Source: Lineus longissimus (lineage: Eukaryota; Nemertea; Pilidiophora; Heteronemertea; Lineidae). Taken from it: DNA of 64,000 bases. The position numbers and the translations under genes are program-made. The notes beneath the pieces are model-generated. The model was not told the DNA's origin and ran no database searches. It saw only the letters and a program-made list of their open reading frames with translations. This document shows positions 1 to 12,000 of this stretch, in pieces; within the stretch, counting starts at the first letter, position 1, and each line of letters begins with the position of its first letter. The DNA lies in the NCBI RefSeq assembly GCF_910592395.1, contig NC_088309.1, forward strand, positions 20,896,599 to 20,960,598, written 5' to 3'.

Positions 1-1024
1 TCACACATGCAAACCATCCAACACCGCATTGGCTGATGAGCAACATGAAAAATCCTTATCATGGCTTGATTCTGGGCAATTTGTAGTTTGTTTGACTCTA
101 CACGAAAGTTGAAGATTGAATCCTTGGAAAATGGACTATCATTTCTTCTTCCAGATGTTCTAAATCAGGTTCAAAATAAATTTAATAAGAAATTATAACA
201 GTGAATGAAATCAGGAAAAAGCGCTAAGGCAGAGTAAAGATCAAGTAGGCTAAATTGAATCTACTGCTCCATCCAGATGACTAGGCTGGCAAAACATACA
301 TAAAACATGACTAGAATATAACCCCTCAAGCAAAACCCTTCACTGATTTCTCAGACAACCTGCACAGTCCCGAAAAAAGAATTGTGACTGTTTTATTGAT
401 CATGTCACGTCATTTTGCAACAGCCAACAAGGCCACCATTTCGTTTCACCTAATTCTCCAAGATTCTTGGAGCAGATCACAGGCTATAAAAACACCAGAA
501 TCCTGGTGACCTATCCACCTTGAACCAATTATATGGCAACCAATATACAATGTAGCTACTAACCATCAAACCCCACTGCAAATTGCATGGGGACTGATCG
601 ATTTACAAATTTATCTTTTTTAATTTCTATTGAGTCAATTTCTGAGAAGGAAAGATGATTTGATTATTACTATTTGTGATAGATACTTTGACATGGACCT
701 ATTCGCACAACTTGCAAAAAATACTTGGCTCAAGAGTAATAAAATGATAAAGAACAAGGCTATATCCTTCATTGAATTGTAAAGCCCAAATTAACAAAAT
801 AAATTACAATGAGGATACATATGTAGAATAGAACACACATTCGTACTGTAATGTAATATTTCATAAAAATCGATCTATCTTACAATACACATAATATGGC
901 CATATACATGTACAATGATTGATATATTTGATGGTTCTTTCCGTCGTTAAACAACAACACAAAGATTATAACAAAACTAGAAGTTGGTGAACATGCACAA
1001 CATAGCACAAGCAGGTTTTGGTAT

Positions 1025-1296
1025 TTAACCCTTTGACTGCGGGTGCAGTGCACAGTATATCATGCACATATCCCCATGGCGTGCAGATGACGTGCAGGTG
1101 AAAGTTTCAGCACCAACTGAAATTTTGATTCCTTAGCACTTGGCAGCAGCCACACTAGACATGCCAGCACTTGGGGAAACATTTTGACAGATGAAACATT
1201 CAGATAAAGATAGCAGTATACAGCACTGCTGTCCAATGCTCAGCAGCCGCATGGGCTGGCACCGGCAAAATATGGCTTCCACAGCAAAAGGGTTAA
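1025..1296. mobile_element. TTAA-flanked miniature element with CCCTTT terminal repeats
   Basis: The left end reads TTAACCCTTTGACTGCGG and the right end reads CCACAGCAAAAGGGTTAA, so the termini are imperfect inverted repeats and both are bounded by TTAA. The body between the TTAA copies is about 264 bp and non-coding. A TTAA target duplication with short inverted repeats is typical of piggyBac-mobilised MITEs. Lone ends with the same motif occur near 16825 and 38370. The piggyBac assignment is inference. Confidence 0.65.
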
Positions 1297-2326
1297 GTAC
1301 AGTATCGACTGTTAAAACCTTCACAACATAACACACACTACTTCGCACCATGCAAGCTTGCAAAACCACGTAACAGCGATTATTGCACATTTTCCCCAAA
1401 AGAAGTCTTATCTTAATTGAATAACCAGAGCTTATTTAAAGGGGGAGTATATCAGATGTCAGGCCAGCACTTATATCAATAATAGTTGCCCAGAAGGGTT
1501 GCTGCAGATATACATCAAAATATATGTACCGGTAGTTTGTCTACATTTGTCTACATTTCTCCAGCCCTATCAGCATCAAACATATTACAACTGATGATGT
1601 TTCAATGTTCTGTATAGACAGCACCACTGATACTTCTCTATAAAAAGGTACACAAGTAGTTGTAGAATGTTTCAGTAAACTTTCTGATGCAACCAATTAG
1701 AACTGTCCTCAAGGCAGAGCAGCTGAGGTGGCATTGACCGCTTCAATACTTAAGCCAGACTAAGATTGATTTTGAAAGAATTTAATCAATGAATATTTTT
1801 AAACTCATGGATTTGATATCAACACCATCTGTCAAAACTCACAGCATGTGTTTACATCCCAGTATATAATGTACTCATATTCCAAATTTTGCAATGCAGC
1901 CATAACCCTACACTTATCTGTATCAAAGTGTTTTCATTTCAATCAAAGTCAATAAGACTGATACACTCCATACCTCTTGAGTGCCTTTCCATCACATTGC
2001 TCAAAGCAATTTTTGATACTATACAAGGAGCAGCTACATTCTTATTCGAACTTGACATGGAGGAAGTGCTGGTCACATGCAGAAACTAGCTGTTTGAGAA
2101 AGGAATCTGCCAACTCCTAAGACATTCCTTCAATCTTTAGCATATTTTTTGCCACATGAAATGGGAACAAATATTCCAAATGATAAGAAAACCAACACAT
2201 GATACAATGACTTGAGACAACAGGTTATAAATTCCTGAGTTACAAAATGTGATCCACTTTCAAATAAAACTTGGTGGTATAAATAAGGGGCCATCACTCC
2301 TGCACTGATACCAAAAAATATTGAAC

Positions 2327-2669
2327 TTAAAGGGAACTGGAACTGCTGAGTGATTTATTCAACTTTTCGACTTTCACCGCCCGAGAAAGTCAAACTTCCA
2401 ACATCCTGTTTGAGTTCAGATTTGTAGCTCCGCCCCCAGTGCCCGAGCATGCGCAGTTCAATTTGTTATTATTGAGAATCATGTGAGAATCACGTGAGTC
2501 ATGCGATCTTTCATTCATGAGTTTTCGTAGTAACTTCCATAGTAGTAACGTCACTCAATGATTGACAGCTAGGCGCCATGTTTCATTCATGCCTCGTTCT
2601 GATCACCCGATACGCGGGAAATGAAAACGAGGTCATACGAACTGGCTGGGCGGTTTCAGTTCCCTTTAA
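2327..2669. mobile_element. TTAA-flanked miniature element with AGGGAACTG terminal repeats
   Basis: TTAA at 2327-2330 is followed by AGGGAACTGGAACTGC. The right end is CGGTTTCAGTTCCCT followed by TTAA at 2666-2669. The 335-bp body is GC-richer than its surroundings, contains CACGTGA-like stretches, and has no long open frame. Structure fits a non-autonomous piggyBac-type element. Related AGGGAA-type ends occur near 2898 and 3217, suggesting older fragments nearby. Confidence 0.7.
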
Positions 2670-3081
2670 CAACTTCTTGGCATCAGTGTTTCCAGATGGT
2701 CCTTGATGCAACAATTATTTGGAGATCATAGGTAGGAGCTGGCGGTCCAAGTTGTGGTTTTCGCTGACCCGATGCCCACAGTTTAGGAACTCGGACAGGG
2801 TTTGCTTTGACTTGGTGATGAAATATTCCTTGTTCAAGAGTAACCAATGCCAAAGTACAATGAGGACAATCTGGCTCACCTGGCTCCTGGCTATAGTTTC
2901 CCTTTAAGACACTATATTCATTCAAAATGCAATTAATTTTACATTTGAGATTGTACACTTGACAGATGATAAACTGATGATATGACTCCTGTCATAATTG
3001 TAATGAGTAGAAAATGAAATGCTGTTCATGAGGCATTTGCTGCCATGCCACCTGAAGTCTTTTGTATGGTTTATGGAAGGT

Positions 3082-3087
3082 TTTATT
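3082..3087 (-). promoter_or_regulatory. AATAAA hexamer overlapping the septin stop codon
   Basis: On the minus strand the coding sequence ends AAA TTG TAA ATAAAACC, so an AATAAA starts within the stop codon. If used, it would leave a 3' UTR of only about 20-30 nt. Use is unproven and it may be fortuitous. Confidence 0.3.
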
Positions 3088-6000
3088 TACAATTTGCCCA
3101 AGCCATTCTGTACTTGCACATTTACCCGCTCCTGCATTTTGGCAAGCATCTCCTGCATACGTCGGATCTGCAAAGACATTGAAAGGTACGGTCATTAAGT
3201 GAAGACATATCATACCCTTAAAGGGAGAGTACGGCAAAAGTAAGGAGGTCCAATTGGTGGTCTAAGGGTGTCTAATATGCACTGGCTGCTGCATTTGAGT
3301 TGGGGTCAGGTCTGGTTTGACTCAGTGACAACAAAAGGTCAAAGGAACAAAACAAATGAAGAAAGGTAAACATAAGGTGAATTATTTTTCCCAATACCCA
3401 AATCTCAACTCTGAGTAATCAAAAGCTATACACCAGTAATGGAGAGCAACAAAATAGTGTTGCAGGAAAGATATCTAAGAAATTTTGACCATTTAACAAA
3501 TTTTTGGAAAGAGCTAACCCTTAAATGTATATAATATTCTTGAAGCACCACAACAAGTCGAACCAATTAAAATTGAACTGAAGAAAACTTTGATAAATTG
3601 ACTTTACCCAGATAATTTACTTGGCAAAACGTCTTCCGTAATCCACTGTAAGAGGTTGATTCAAATTTTATTAAAGAATTAATTTAGAATCTCAACCTAT
3701 AAATTTGGAGACATTTGAAGATGTAAAATCTCACTTCGATACTTGGACCACTAACATTACCATTGTTTCTTTTTGTGCGTTATTTTTTTCATCTGCTACG
3801 ATCTTTGGATCTAATCAAAACTATATATTTAGTATCAAGCTATTGTATGGATTAAATTTGATTGGAAACATAATGTAAATTGAGTAGAGAACAAAACAGA
3901 AATTATCTATCATATATTAGTAGGCGATACTACTTGTGGGAGACTTGGATAGCGTAATGAAATAAAACTTAGATTTTGCAGATTTATAAAGCAACAGAAA
4001 AGTCATTAAAGAAGCCATAATATGAGAAATAAATAGAGAATGCAATAAAGAGGTTCTTTAGGTGGCATCACCTTGCCGCCAAATTGGCCATCTAAAGGTT
4101 AAATGATGTCAAAATGACATGACGTGACAGATCTAATGCTGTCAAGTCCTAGTTGACGGCAAATTATAAAGAGGATTCATAGGAATCACATGACAAATTG
4201 TCAGTGAAAAACTGCTATAAACGTTTTGCCATTCTGAAAAAAAGGCAGCAAGCCAAAAAAATTAGAATGAAGTACAGTTGAACCTTCCTCACAATGAACG
4301 ATTATTAAGATTCCTGTAGTTGCAAGGCAATAATGAAATTGTATAACGATAACAAAATCATATTAAAAAACAACAAGAGGCCCAAGGGCCTGGCGCTCAG
4401 CTGAAATGGATAGGTGAAGGCAAGGGCCAAGTGTGTGTCGGTAACGTTATTATGAGGCAACGTGAAGCTATAACGTCTAGCACGCAGAAGTGCTGATGCG
4501 AAAGACCTTCTTGCTATATCAGTGCATGCTGAAGTACTGAGTTGACGTCACCCTGGTATTATGACGTAAAGTCATTTCTATTGCCGTTGCAGTAGTGGGG
4601 TGTGTGATGACGTCAAGGAGTTGTGTGGTGATGTCAAAGAGTGGAGTCCTTGTCTTCATGCAGCGTAGGTGGAACTAATAACATGCACATGGACACAAGG
4701 TACATAATTATTACAGTGTATTTTGTGAGGTGGGGCCTGGTGCTTTACAATGGTCAAATGAACCGACTGTTGTCTGGACATTGATGAAGTGGATGCAGCC
4801 AAATGTTTGGGACGGTCTTTTTTGTATGTGAAGAAAAGAAGATAAAGAGTTGGTTAACAAAATGAACTTTATTGGTGCGGCAGATATTTGATGCCTTTCG
4901 GCAGATATTTGAAGCGCCTTGCGGCAGATATTTGTTGCCTTGCAGCAGATATTTGATAACGCTCTCCGGGAATGGAAAGCAGTAAAACGAGTACATTACC
5001 AGCAATCCCCAACTTTATTATGCCGCTGCTAAATGCAGGCGCTACGATCGAGTTTGACACGTGACCCAATTTAGCCAATCAGAGCGTTCATCGAATAATA
5101 AAATATATTTTTAGTACAAGAAATCAATGCCTTTTGTCAGTTTTATGCCTTCAAGTTGTGGGTTCACAATTTTGAATGTGTTCCAGCTCATCAAAAGAAC
5201 AGGGTTTTGTCTAGAATCACGGTTTTCCGAGTTTCTCCTTGTCAACACTGTCAGGAACCCCCCCCCCCCCCCATCCTATCTACCTAGCCAACACCCAGAC
5301 AGAGGTTACCAAATGACAGAGCTGAGAGAGCCCAAACATCTGAGGAATCCATGCAACAGCAAAAGCTTTGGCAAATATGTTGAAGAGAAGGATGCAATAT
5401 AATATTTCGGGCTTGGTCACCCGCCTACCCCCCCCCCTGACATGACCCTTCCCAGCCCTAGTGTCCTTAATTGAACCATCCAAAGCTAGGGATCTTAGGC
5501 CATAAAGTGGACAAATAAAGCAAGAAGTTATCAAAGGGCAGTCATTCTCATATCTTCAAAGATCACTTGAGGTCCAGCTTTTCATGTATGTTGATGTTTG
5601 GACATATATTCTCTCCTCAAATCCACTTGGGACGCCAATTTGGACCCCCCTGTGGACATGGAAAAATTTTCAATTTTCCCAATGGCCTGTGTTTCAGTAT
5701 ACTCAGTATGATGCTGCCTTCTGCAGGAGCTATCGGCAAACTAAATTTGCAAACTCTATGTGATTCAAAAAGGCCACAGAAGTCGGCCAATTTTCATGTT
5801 TTCTTAGAATTTACATTAGGAAAAATTGCAATTCACGTGGTATTTTCAACCCATAGGTGGACATGGAAAAATTTTCACCAATCAACTCAAAATTTGGCCT
5901 GCAAATGCCTTGATAGTCATAGAATCACATACGCTATCGGCAACTAGGCTTTAGTTACACAGAAAGCCGTGAGATGTCTCTCACCTCGATCTGCTATAGA

Positions 6001-9000
6001 AAACGTATGCTTGGCTCTGGAAGGGAGTTTGGCGCATGCGCAGCTAAAAGGTTGGGAATTGCTGGTAATGAAGCACACCTCACTCTGAATGTGGGAACAG
6101 CAAGTGCTTGACTTGAAATGTGCCAACGACTCCTCTTGCAATAACCAACAACAGTTAATCTGTAAAAAAAGAGAAGAGAAATTAACACTGACTGAATAAA
6201 AAAGGGTGACATAGACGGGGAAATGTACACCACCGGATACAGTCTGTGCTTGATCAGGCATCGGTCAGATGATATCCTGAACAAGGCATCCATGGAAACA
6301 AATCCAGAAAGAGACTTAACCTTCGAAGGGCACACTTATTACTCAGTGAAAAGTCAGTCCTGTGGGCTGTTTTCCAATTCAAAATAAAAGTGTAACCTCT
6401 TTAAATTAGTCTCACAGACTGAACCATAACACTCAACAGCCAACCGTGCCCACATGATGTGAGCCGAGAGCTGCATGGGCTTAAAGATGAGCGAGTGGTG
6501 TACTACATTTTGAAAATTGTCTATCGTCTACGACATGCGACAGAACAGGATCTAGTGGACTTAATGATGAGGTACTATCAAATAAGGTGTCCATCAAATG
6601 AATCATGAGGGCCTGTTTGTTGAGTTATACTCTAAGCCTGTCCTATAGGGCTAGGCTATGGTTTTTGTCTTTTTTACAGCTACAGTACAGCCATGCACAG
6701 CGCAGTGTACAGACAGTACAGGATTGCAAACCAAAAACATGAGCATTGCTGCGTAACGAAACTGCAGTGGAATTCATACTACGATGTCATAATGTGACTT
6801 TCAAAATAATTGTAAACAAACGTAGCCTAAATGGCGAAATTTGTTGCAAAATTGCCAACCACAACAACTCAGGGACCGTAGCCAAAATGGCCGACGGCGA
6901 ATTCTCCGGTCGCTAGCGCAGTCCATAAACAAGCATCAATTTCACCAACTTTGGGCGCAAGCTTGGTCATCAAAGTTACAGAACTGTTAGAAATACATCC
7001 AAACAACATATATATACAGTTAAAAGTGCATAAAAATCCCGTTTCAACCTCCGGCCGCTACCTTTTTTTCTCCGCCAGACGCCGGGCCCTACCGGTCGTT
7101 ATTTAGTGCGACCGCCACCAGAGTGTTTATCACGATCTTTCGCCGTTTTAATAGCGCGTTTTAGGCAGATTAATCAATTATTACATGCATGCATTATATA
7201 TCACCGAAATGATAATTGCGTAGGCTATTTGAAACTAAGTTCAGATATTATTTTTGATCTTTGAATTGAATTTAGGCGAGTGATTTTTGACACCCGGTCG
7301 ACATATCAGGACTTGCAAAATTCACGCGAGATCGCTTGCATCATCGGCACGTTTGAAAACCGAATTTCACAAATTCCACAAATATTTATCACATACCATA
7401 TGTATCACCACAAAGGTAACTCTCTAGACTATTTGAAACCAAGTTCAGATACTTATTTTCACAAAAATTCGAAGCTATGCAAGCGATTTTTCAGTGGTAG
7501 AGATCGACGGAAACAAATTTCTCGCTCTAAAATGACATGAGACGAGCACCAACTTTCGCTAATTTGTGCACAAAATTTCCGCAATATTATAAAAAACTAT
7601 CGATAAATCTGAATTATATAGACTCTTTTCAGTACCTAAACAAATTTCAGGTACATGGTCATGTTGATTAAAAGAGTATCAACCGATTGAACATGAGAAA
7701 GTTCACTCATCTTCATTGAAGCAGCGACTACCGCCATTTTTAAATGGTGGCATCTCTTCTATCGATCGGCCAATCAGCGGCACTGCTTGCAAAAAGTTGA
7801 GCCACCGCCAAATTTGAAATCGCCAAAATTCAGTCAATGTGCCTGCAGCGCCAACTGGCGGTTAAAACCATATTAATTCCATTAAAAGTAAAAAATGAAA
7901 AAATATTAAAAAATATTCAGCCACATTTGAAAACAATATTTGCTCTGTGGACCGAGGTAAAAAGGGAAAGAAATCTACACGCGAAATGACCTCATTCTCT
8001 TAATACAGGTCGGATCGCGCTGATTTTTCGTTTTTTGAGTTCACCTTGGGCAACTCCTAATTTAACACTGTCAACGAAGTGGCTAGGCCTTCCCAATCAG
8101 AAATGTCCAATTTTGTCCACAGATGGGTCCCTAGATGGATGGATTGCAGGACGGACACCATTTGAACAGCTATTCTACTAGCTCCGCTGACTTTGTCAGC
8201 TGAGCTAAAAAGTGTAAACCAATTTTAAACTTATCACCTTTAAACTGACTCATATCAATGTCTAAAGAAACGTCTAATGACATGTCTAACTCTGAGCGCT
8301 GAAAGGAAATCAACAGATATACGAGCTTAAGGGGACTCGGCCTCTCTCCAAATCAGTTCCTATTCCAATGCACTGGCCGAGTTACAGGATCAGGCTCAAT
8401 TGATTGAAATTCATGGGCGACATGATTTTGGAAACATCAAAGGCTGATCCAATAGGTCAGCCATTTGTTTCAACACAACAGAGCTCTACCACTGGGGGCG
8501 CTGATCAGGAAAGAGGCGAATTGAGACAAAGGGATCACAGGCAGATCCTAGACAGGGGCCAACCGGTGTTCGAACAATAGGTGCAAAAGAATCAATGTGC
8601 ATCAATCCTTAACTATGACAGGGGCCATCACAACCTCCCGAGGATAAGGGACAAGATTTTGGAGATGCGTGTTCTAACCTACAGATTACGAAATTCCAGG
8701 TCAGCATCAGACTTTCAGCAGAAAGTGGAAACTTAGATTTGTTATCTCGTAATATAAAACGTGAAACAGACATTCTACAGTGTCGTCTGAGTACCATCCG
8801 ATTAGAATACTATTCATACCTCATCATCCTTCTGTGCTAATAAAGCATCTGTGTCTGTTAATGATTCAAAACTTGGCTGCGAATCCCGCTTTAATTTCCT
8901 AGAAATAAGAAAAAACATTTGTTTCTACTATACCTGTTTTATTAAATATGTTCATGCAATAGTTGGAATGAAGTACATCAGATGGCATCGGTGTTGCTTT

Positions 9001-12000
9001 TCAGCATTTTTCATTTATAGCAGGTTAACTATCTTCAAAGGGAATCAGTGAATCTTAAAAGTTGTGGATTTGACTTCTGGGGTGCGATAAAACTATAGAC
9101 GAAACTACTGTAAAAGATGCATTCTATTCTTGCGCAAGAAGTCTTTGTGCCTGATATTACTCAACTGATCTGAGAAAGGAACGTTTTTTTCCGGAGTCGT
9201 TAACTTACGTCCTTTCCTTCTGCATTTGTTTGGACATCTGTTCCGTAATATGTCTGGCCCTAAAACTTTCATAGTGAGCGTCCCTGGTCACATCCTTCAG
9301 ATCTTGCATGTGTGTGCTGAAACATTTACAATATCATGAGTAATACACTATGCCTTAATCTTGAGGGAAATTAAAGAACCATTTTTTTAGACAACGCTAA
9401 GGAAATTTTTATTCGAACTTTAACAAAAACTTATAACAGATGTCTCAACATTTTTAAAACCATTAAATAAGTAAACAATGCTTGAATAACACAGAAAAGT
9501 GACAAAGACATAAAATTTTCACATTTTGGCCAAAATATGACTCAGGCAATTATGCTATGAGGCTAACGAAATACTAAACAGGAAATCCGAAGTGATCTAA
9601 ACAAAGGTAACATTTTAATTGAATGAAAGTAAGCACTTTAAATGGAGTTCAATAATATTTGAAGCAGTGGACCCATGAAAGTATGAAAAAGAGGCAATTA
9701 TCAATTGTTTTATTGGTTTCTTATGTACCACAACCAAGGCAATAACAGAAATGAAACAAGGAAAAGGAAACTGAAGTAAAAACAAGTGAACAACAGGTCG
9801 CACTCACAGCCTGGAAAATAGAAAATGCAAGAATTGATATCCCTCAGTTGGTTTCAGTAAATTTGGCAAGCAAACGTCATGAAAAACGTAAACAACAACA
9901 TAGAGAGACTACCTTCAACTCGTAGTCTTTTTTAATAATCATGAAACCACAACGCCACTGATCTTCAACAAAGAAATGGACTATATGGCTTTATCTGCTC
10001 ATTCACTGTGTAACGACCGACTCTGTGCAAGCACCAACTTACCTGACAAGGAACTGTCGCAGTTTTTGAAAGTCTGAGTGCTTTGGGTTGTCCACTTCCA
10101 CAATGCCCCATGGATATACTCGCCCACGTACTCGTTTACCATTCACTTCAACGACTGAGTTACTGCCGATAACGGCAAATGGAATGGAATGCTAAAATGA
10201 AGATCAAATGCATAACTGGTACTGCTAACTGTGAAATTTTCGGGAAACCAAATGTTCGTAGTTCTGGACATGCCCCTGTTTACTTTATAAGCTATTTGAT
10301 CTGGGACCTTGAACTTGCAAAAATAAAACGTTAGGGAAAACTTCACTGGAGACTTAAGGCTCCTCTGACTGTCTCATATTACATAAAAGGAGTTTGATCA
10401 CCAGATAAATAACCTGATATATTGAGGTGGCGAAGTCTCTATTTTAATACCTTACTATTTTCTCATCACAACTACGGTAGATATCAAAATTGGATCTTCC
10501 CTGACAGTTTAATCATATCCATGCACAAGACTCATCTTTTTTAGACCTAATTGCCGTTACCTTGAGCTCAGCATCTTGTTTCTTAAATTCATCATCTTCA
10601 TCACTATCACAGTCCGGAAACTCATAAATCTTGATCTTATGCCGGTCAATCTGGTCCATTACCTGGAGAAGAGTTTAGAGGAGAAATAATCAGGTAAAGG
10701 GAGGAACCAGGTTGGCCAAAATAAGTTACATCAGGTCACTGACCAGTGCCTATACTATCTCACAGTACATCAAATACTATTCACTCTTGTACGTGGAATA
10801 TTACTAAGTTAAATCAGACCCAGTTTCATAGCTTTATTGTACAGTCACCTGGAGATGACAAAATAAGACCCGTACATTCTGCCTAAGTCTGTAGCCCTAT
10901 TTAAAGGAAATCTCTCACTGAGTATAGCCCTCTATATCACCATCCTACTGGCTTCACTGTTATTGGCAAAGTTTGTAGTAGTGTTTGCGATATGCATATG
11001 CAGAGATATTGGGCTACTTGAAATTGCCTGTCCTTCTGCGCAAACCATTTGGACGAAAAAGCAGTCAATTTGGTACAAAGATCTCAATATATTTACCGTT
11101 TCTTTGAGCTTCCTGATTTCATGCGGTAGTAATGTGTCTGCCTTGGCTATGATGGGAACAATGTTGACTTTCTGATGAAGATGCTGCAAAAATGCAATGT
11201 CCACTTGACGTAACCTGAAAGAAGACATTGAGATGCAGATGCCAACTTTCTCTGACTTGGCAACTTGCCAGGGTATCTGGTTTTCTCCTACCTTACATTA
11301 ATCGTCAATTATACAACGATAAAAGTTCATTCCGTGTTTTAAAGCTACATCAGTGACCTCTATGGCACAGATAATCGTTGCTATATGCAGGTTAATAAGA
11401 CAGAGGCATAGGATAGCATCATCTGCGTGAAGAAAATGGTAAGTCAATTTGGACCAGTACTGTAATACTACAGCTGAAGAATGTGATGCTTACCCTCGTC
11501 CATATGGTGGTATAAAATAGAGGCAACAGTGTACTCTGTTGTCTTGTATGTTCTTTCGATTGAGCCCGCTTTCATCTTTGAAATATTGGTCAAACTGGTT
11601 GTCAATGTAGTCCTCTATTGGCTTCCAGCTGAAAATATATATTATCAGATCAACTATACCTGAGCCCAGCCCAGCCTGAGGTTATCTGCTGAATCGACAA
11701 GATATGCAAGATTAGCTGGTTTTTCATCTTGACCATGAAGATTTTAGCATAGTTCATACTAGTAACAGTACCCGGCAATTAGCTTTAAGGGAGCATAAGG
11801 CAAGCTTTAAAGGGAGCATAAGACAATGAGGTTCAGGATGGCAGTCACTTGGCAACATCATGAATTTTATATGAGGTTTAATATCTCGCAACCTTGATGT
11901 AACTAAACATAGATGGAATAAGAAGAAATCAGTGCTGTTTAGATTGAAATTGTACCTTGCCAGCTGACATGAGGCCTAAGATATTTCTGGATCCTGCCTC

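Larger units (their letters stand above)
1..3086. other. Region downstream of the first septin gene (putative 3' UTR plus flank)
   Basis: No coding exon is seen here. It lies immediately 3' of the minus-strand septin stop codon, so part of it is probably 3' untranslated sequence. It is AT-rich and holds two TTAA-flanked miniature elements (1029-1292 and 2331-2665). A minus-strand AATAAA overlaps the stop codon (3082-3087), and another minus-strand AATAAA-type hexamer lies near 391-396. Short open frames here lack splice logic or recognisable protein content. Confidence 0.5.
4371..8211. mobile_element. Long repetitive element (about 3.8 kb) inside the last septin intron
   Basis: The left boundary reads CAACAAGAGGCCCAAGGGCC followed by a CTCAGCTGA motif. 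The right boundary is a GGACGGACACC-like stretch, then a hairpin (TAGCTCCGCTGAC, TTT, GTCAGCTGAGCTA) and a short A run. I recall this pair of ends from dispersed repeats in mollusc genomes. A 3' hairpin followed by CTAA could fit a Helitron-like end, but the class is uncertain. No transposase or polymerase protein was recognised. The interior has C tracts (about 5260 and 5430) and CpG-rich patches near 6890-7110. It may be one element or two related ends flanking unrelated sequence. Confidence 0.5.

Noticed and set aside
5567-5947. A 126-codon plus-strand open frame inside the intronic element
   Set aside because: Translation shows no domain or transposase-like signature and the region is repetitive. 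It is probably chance.
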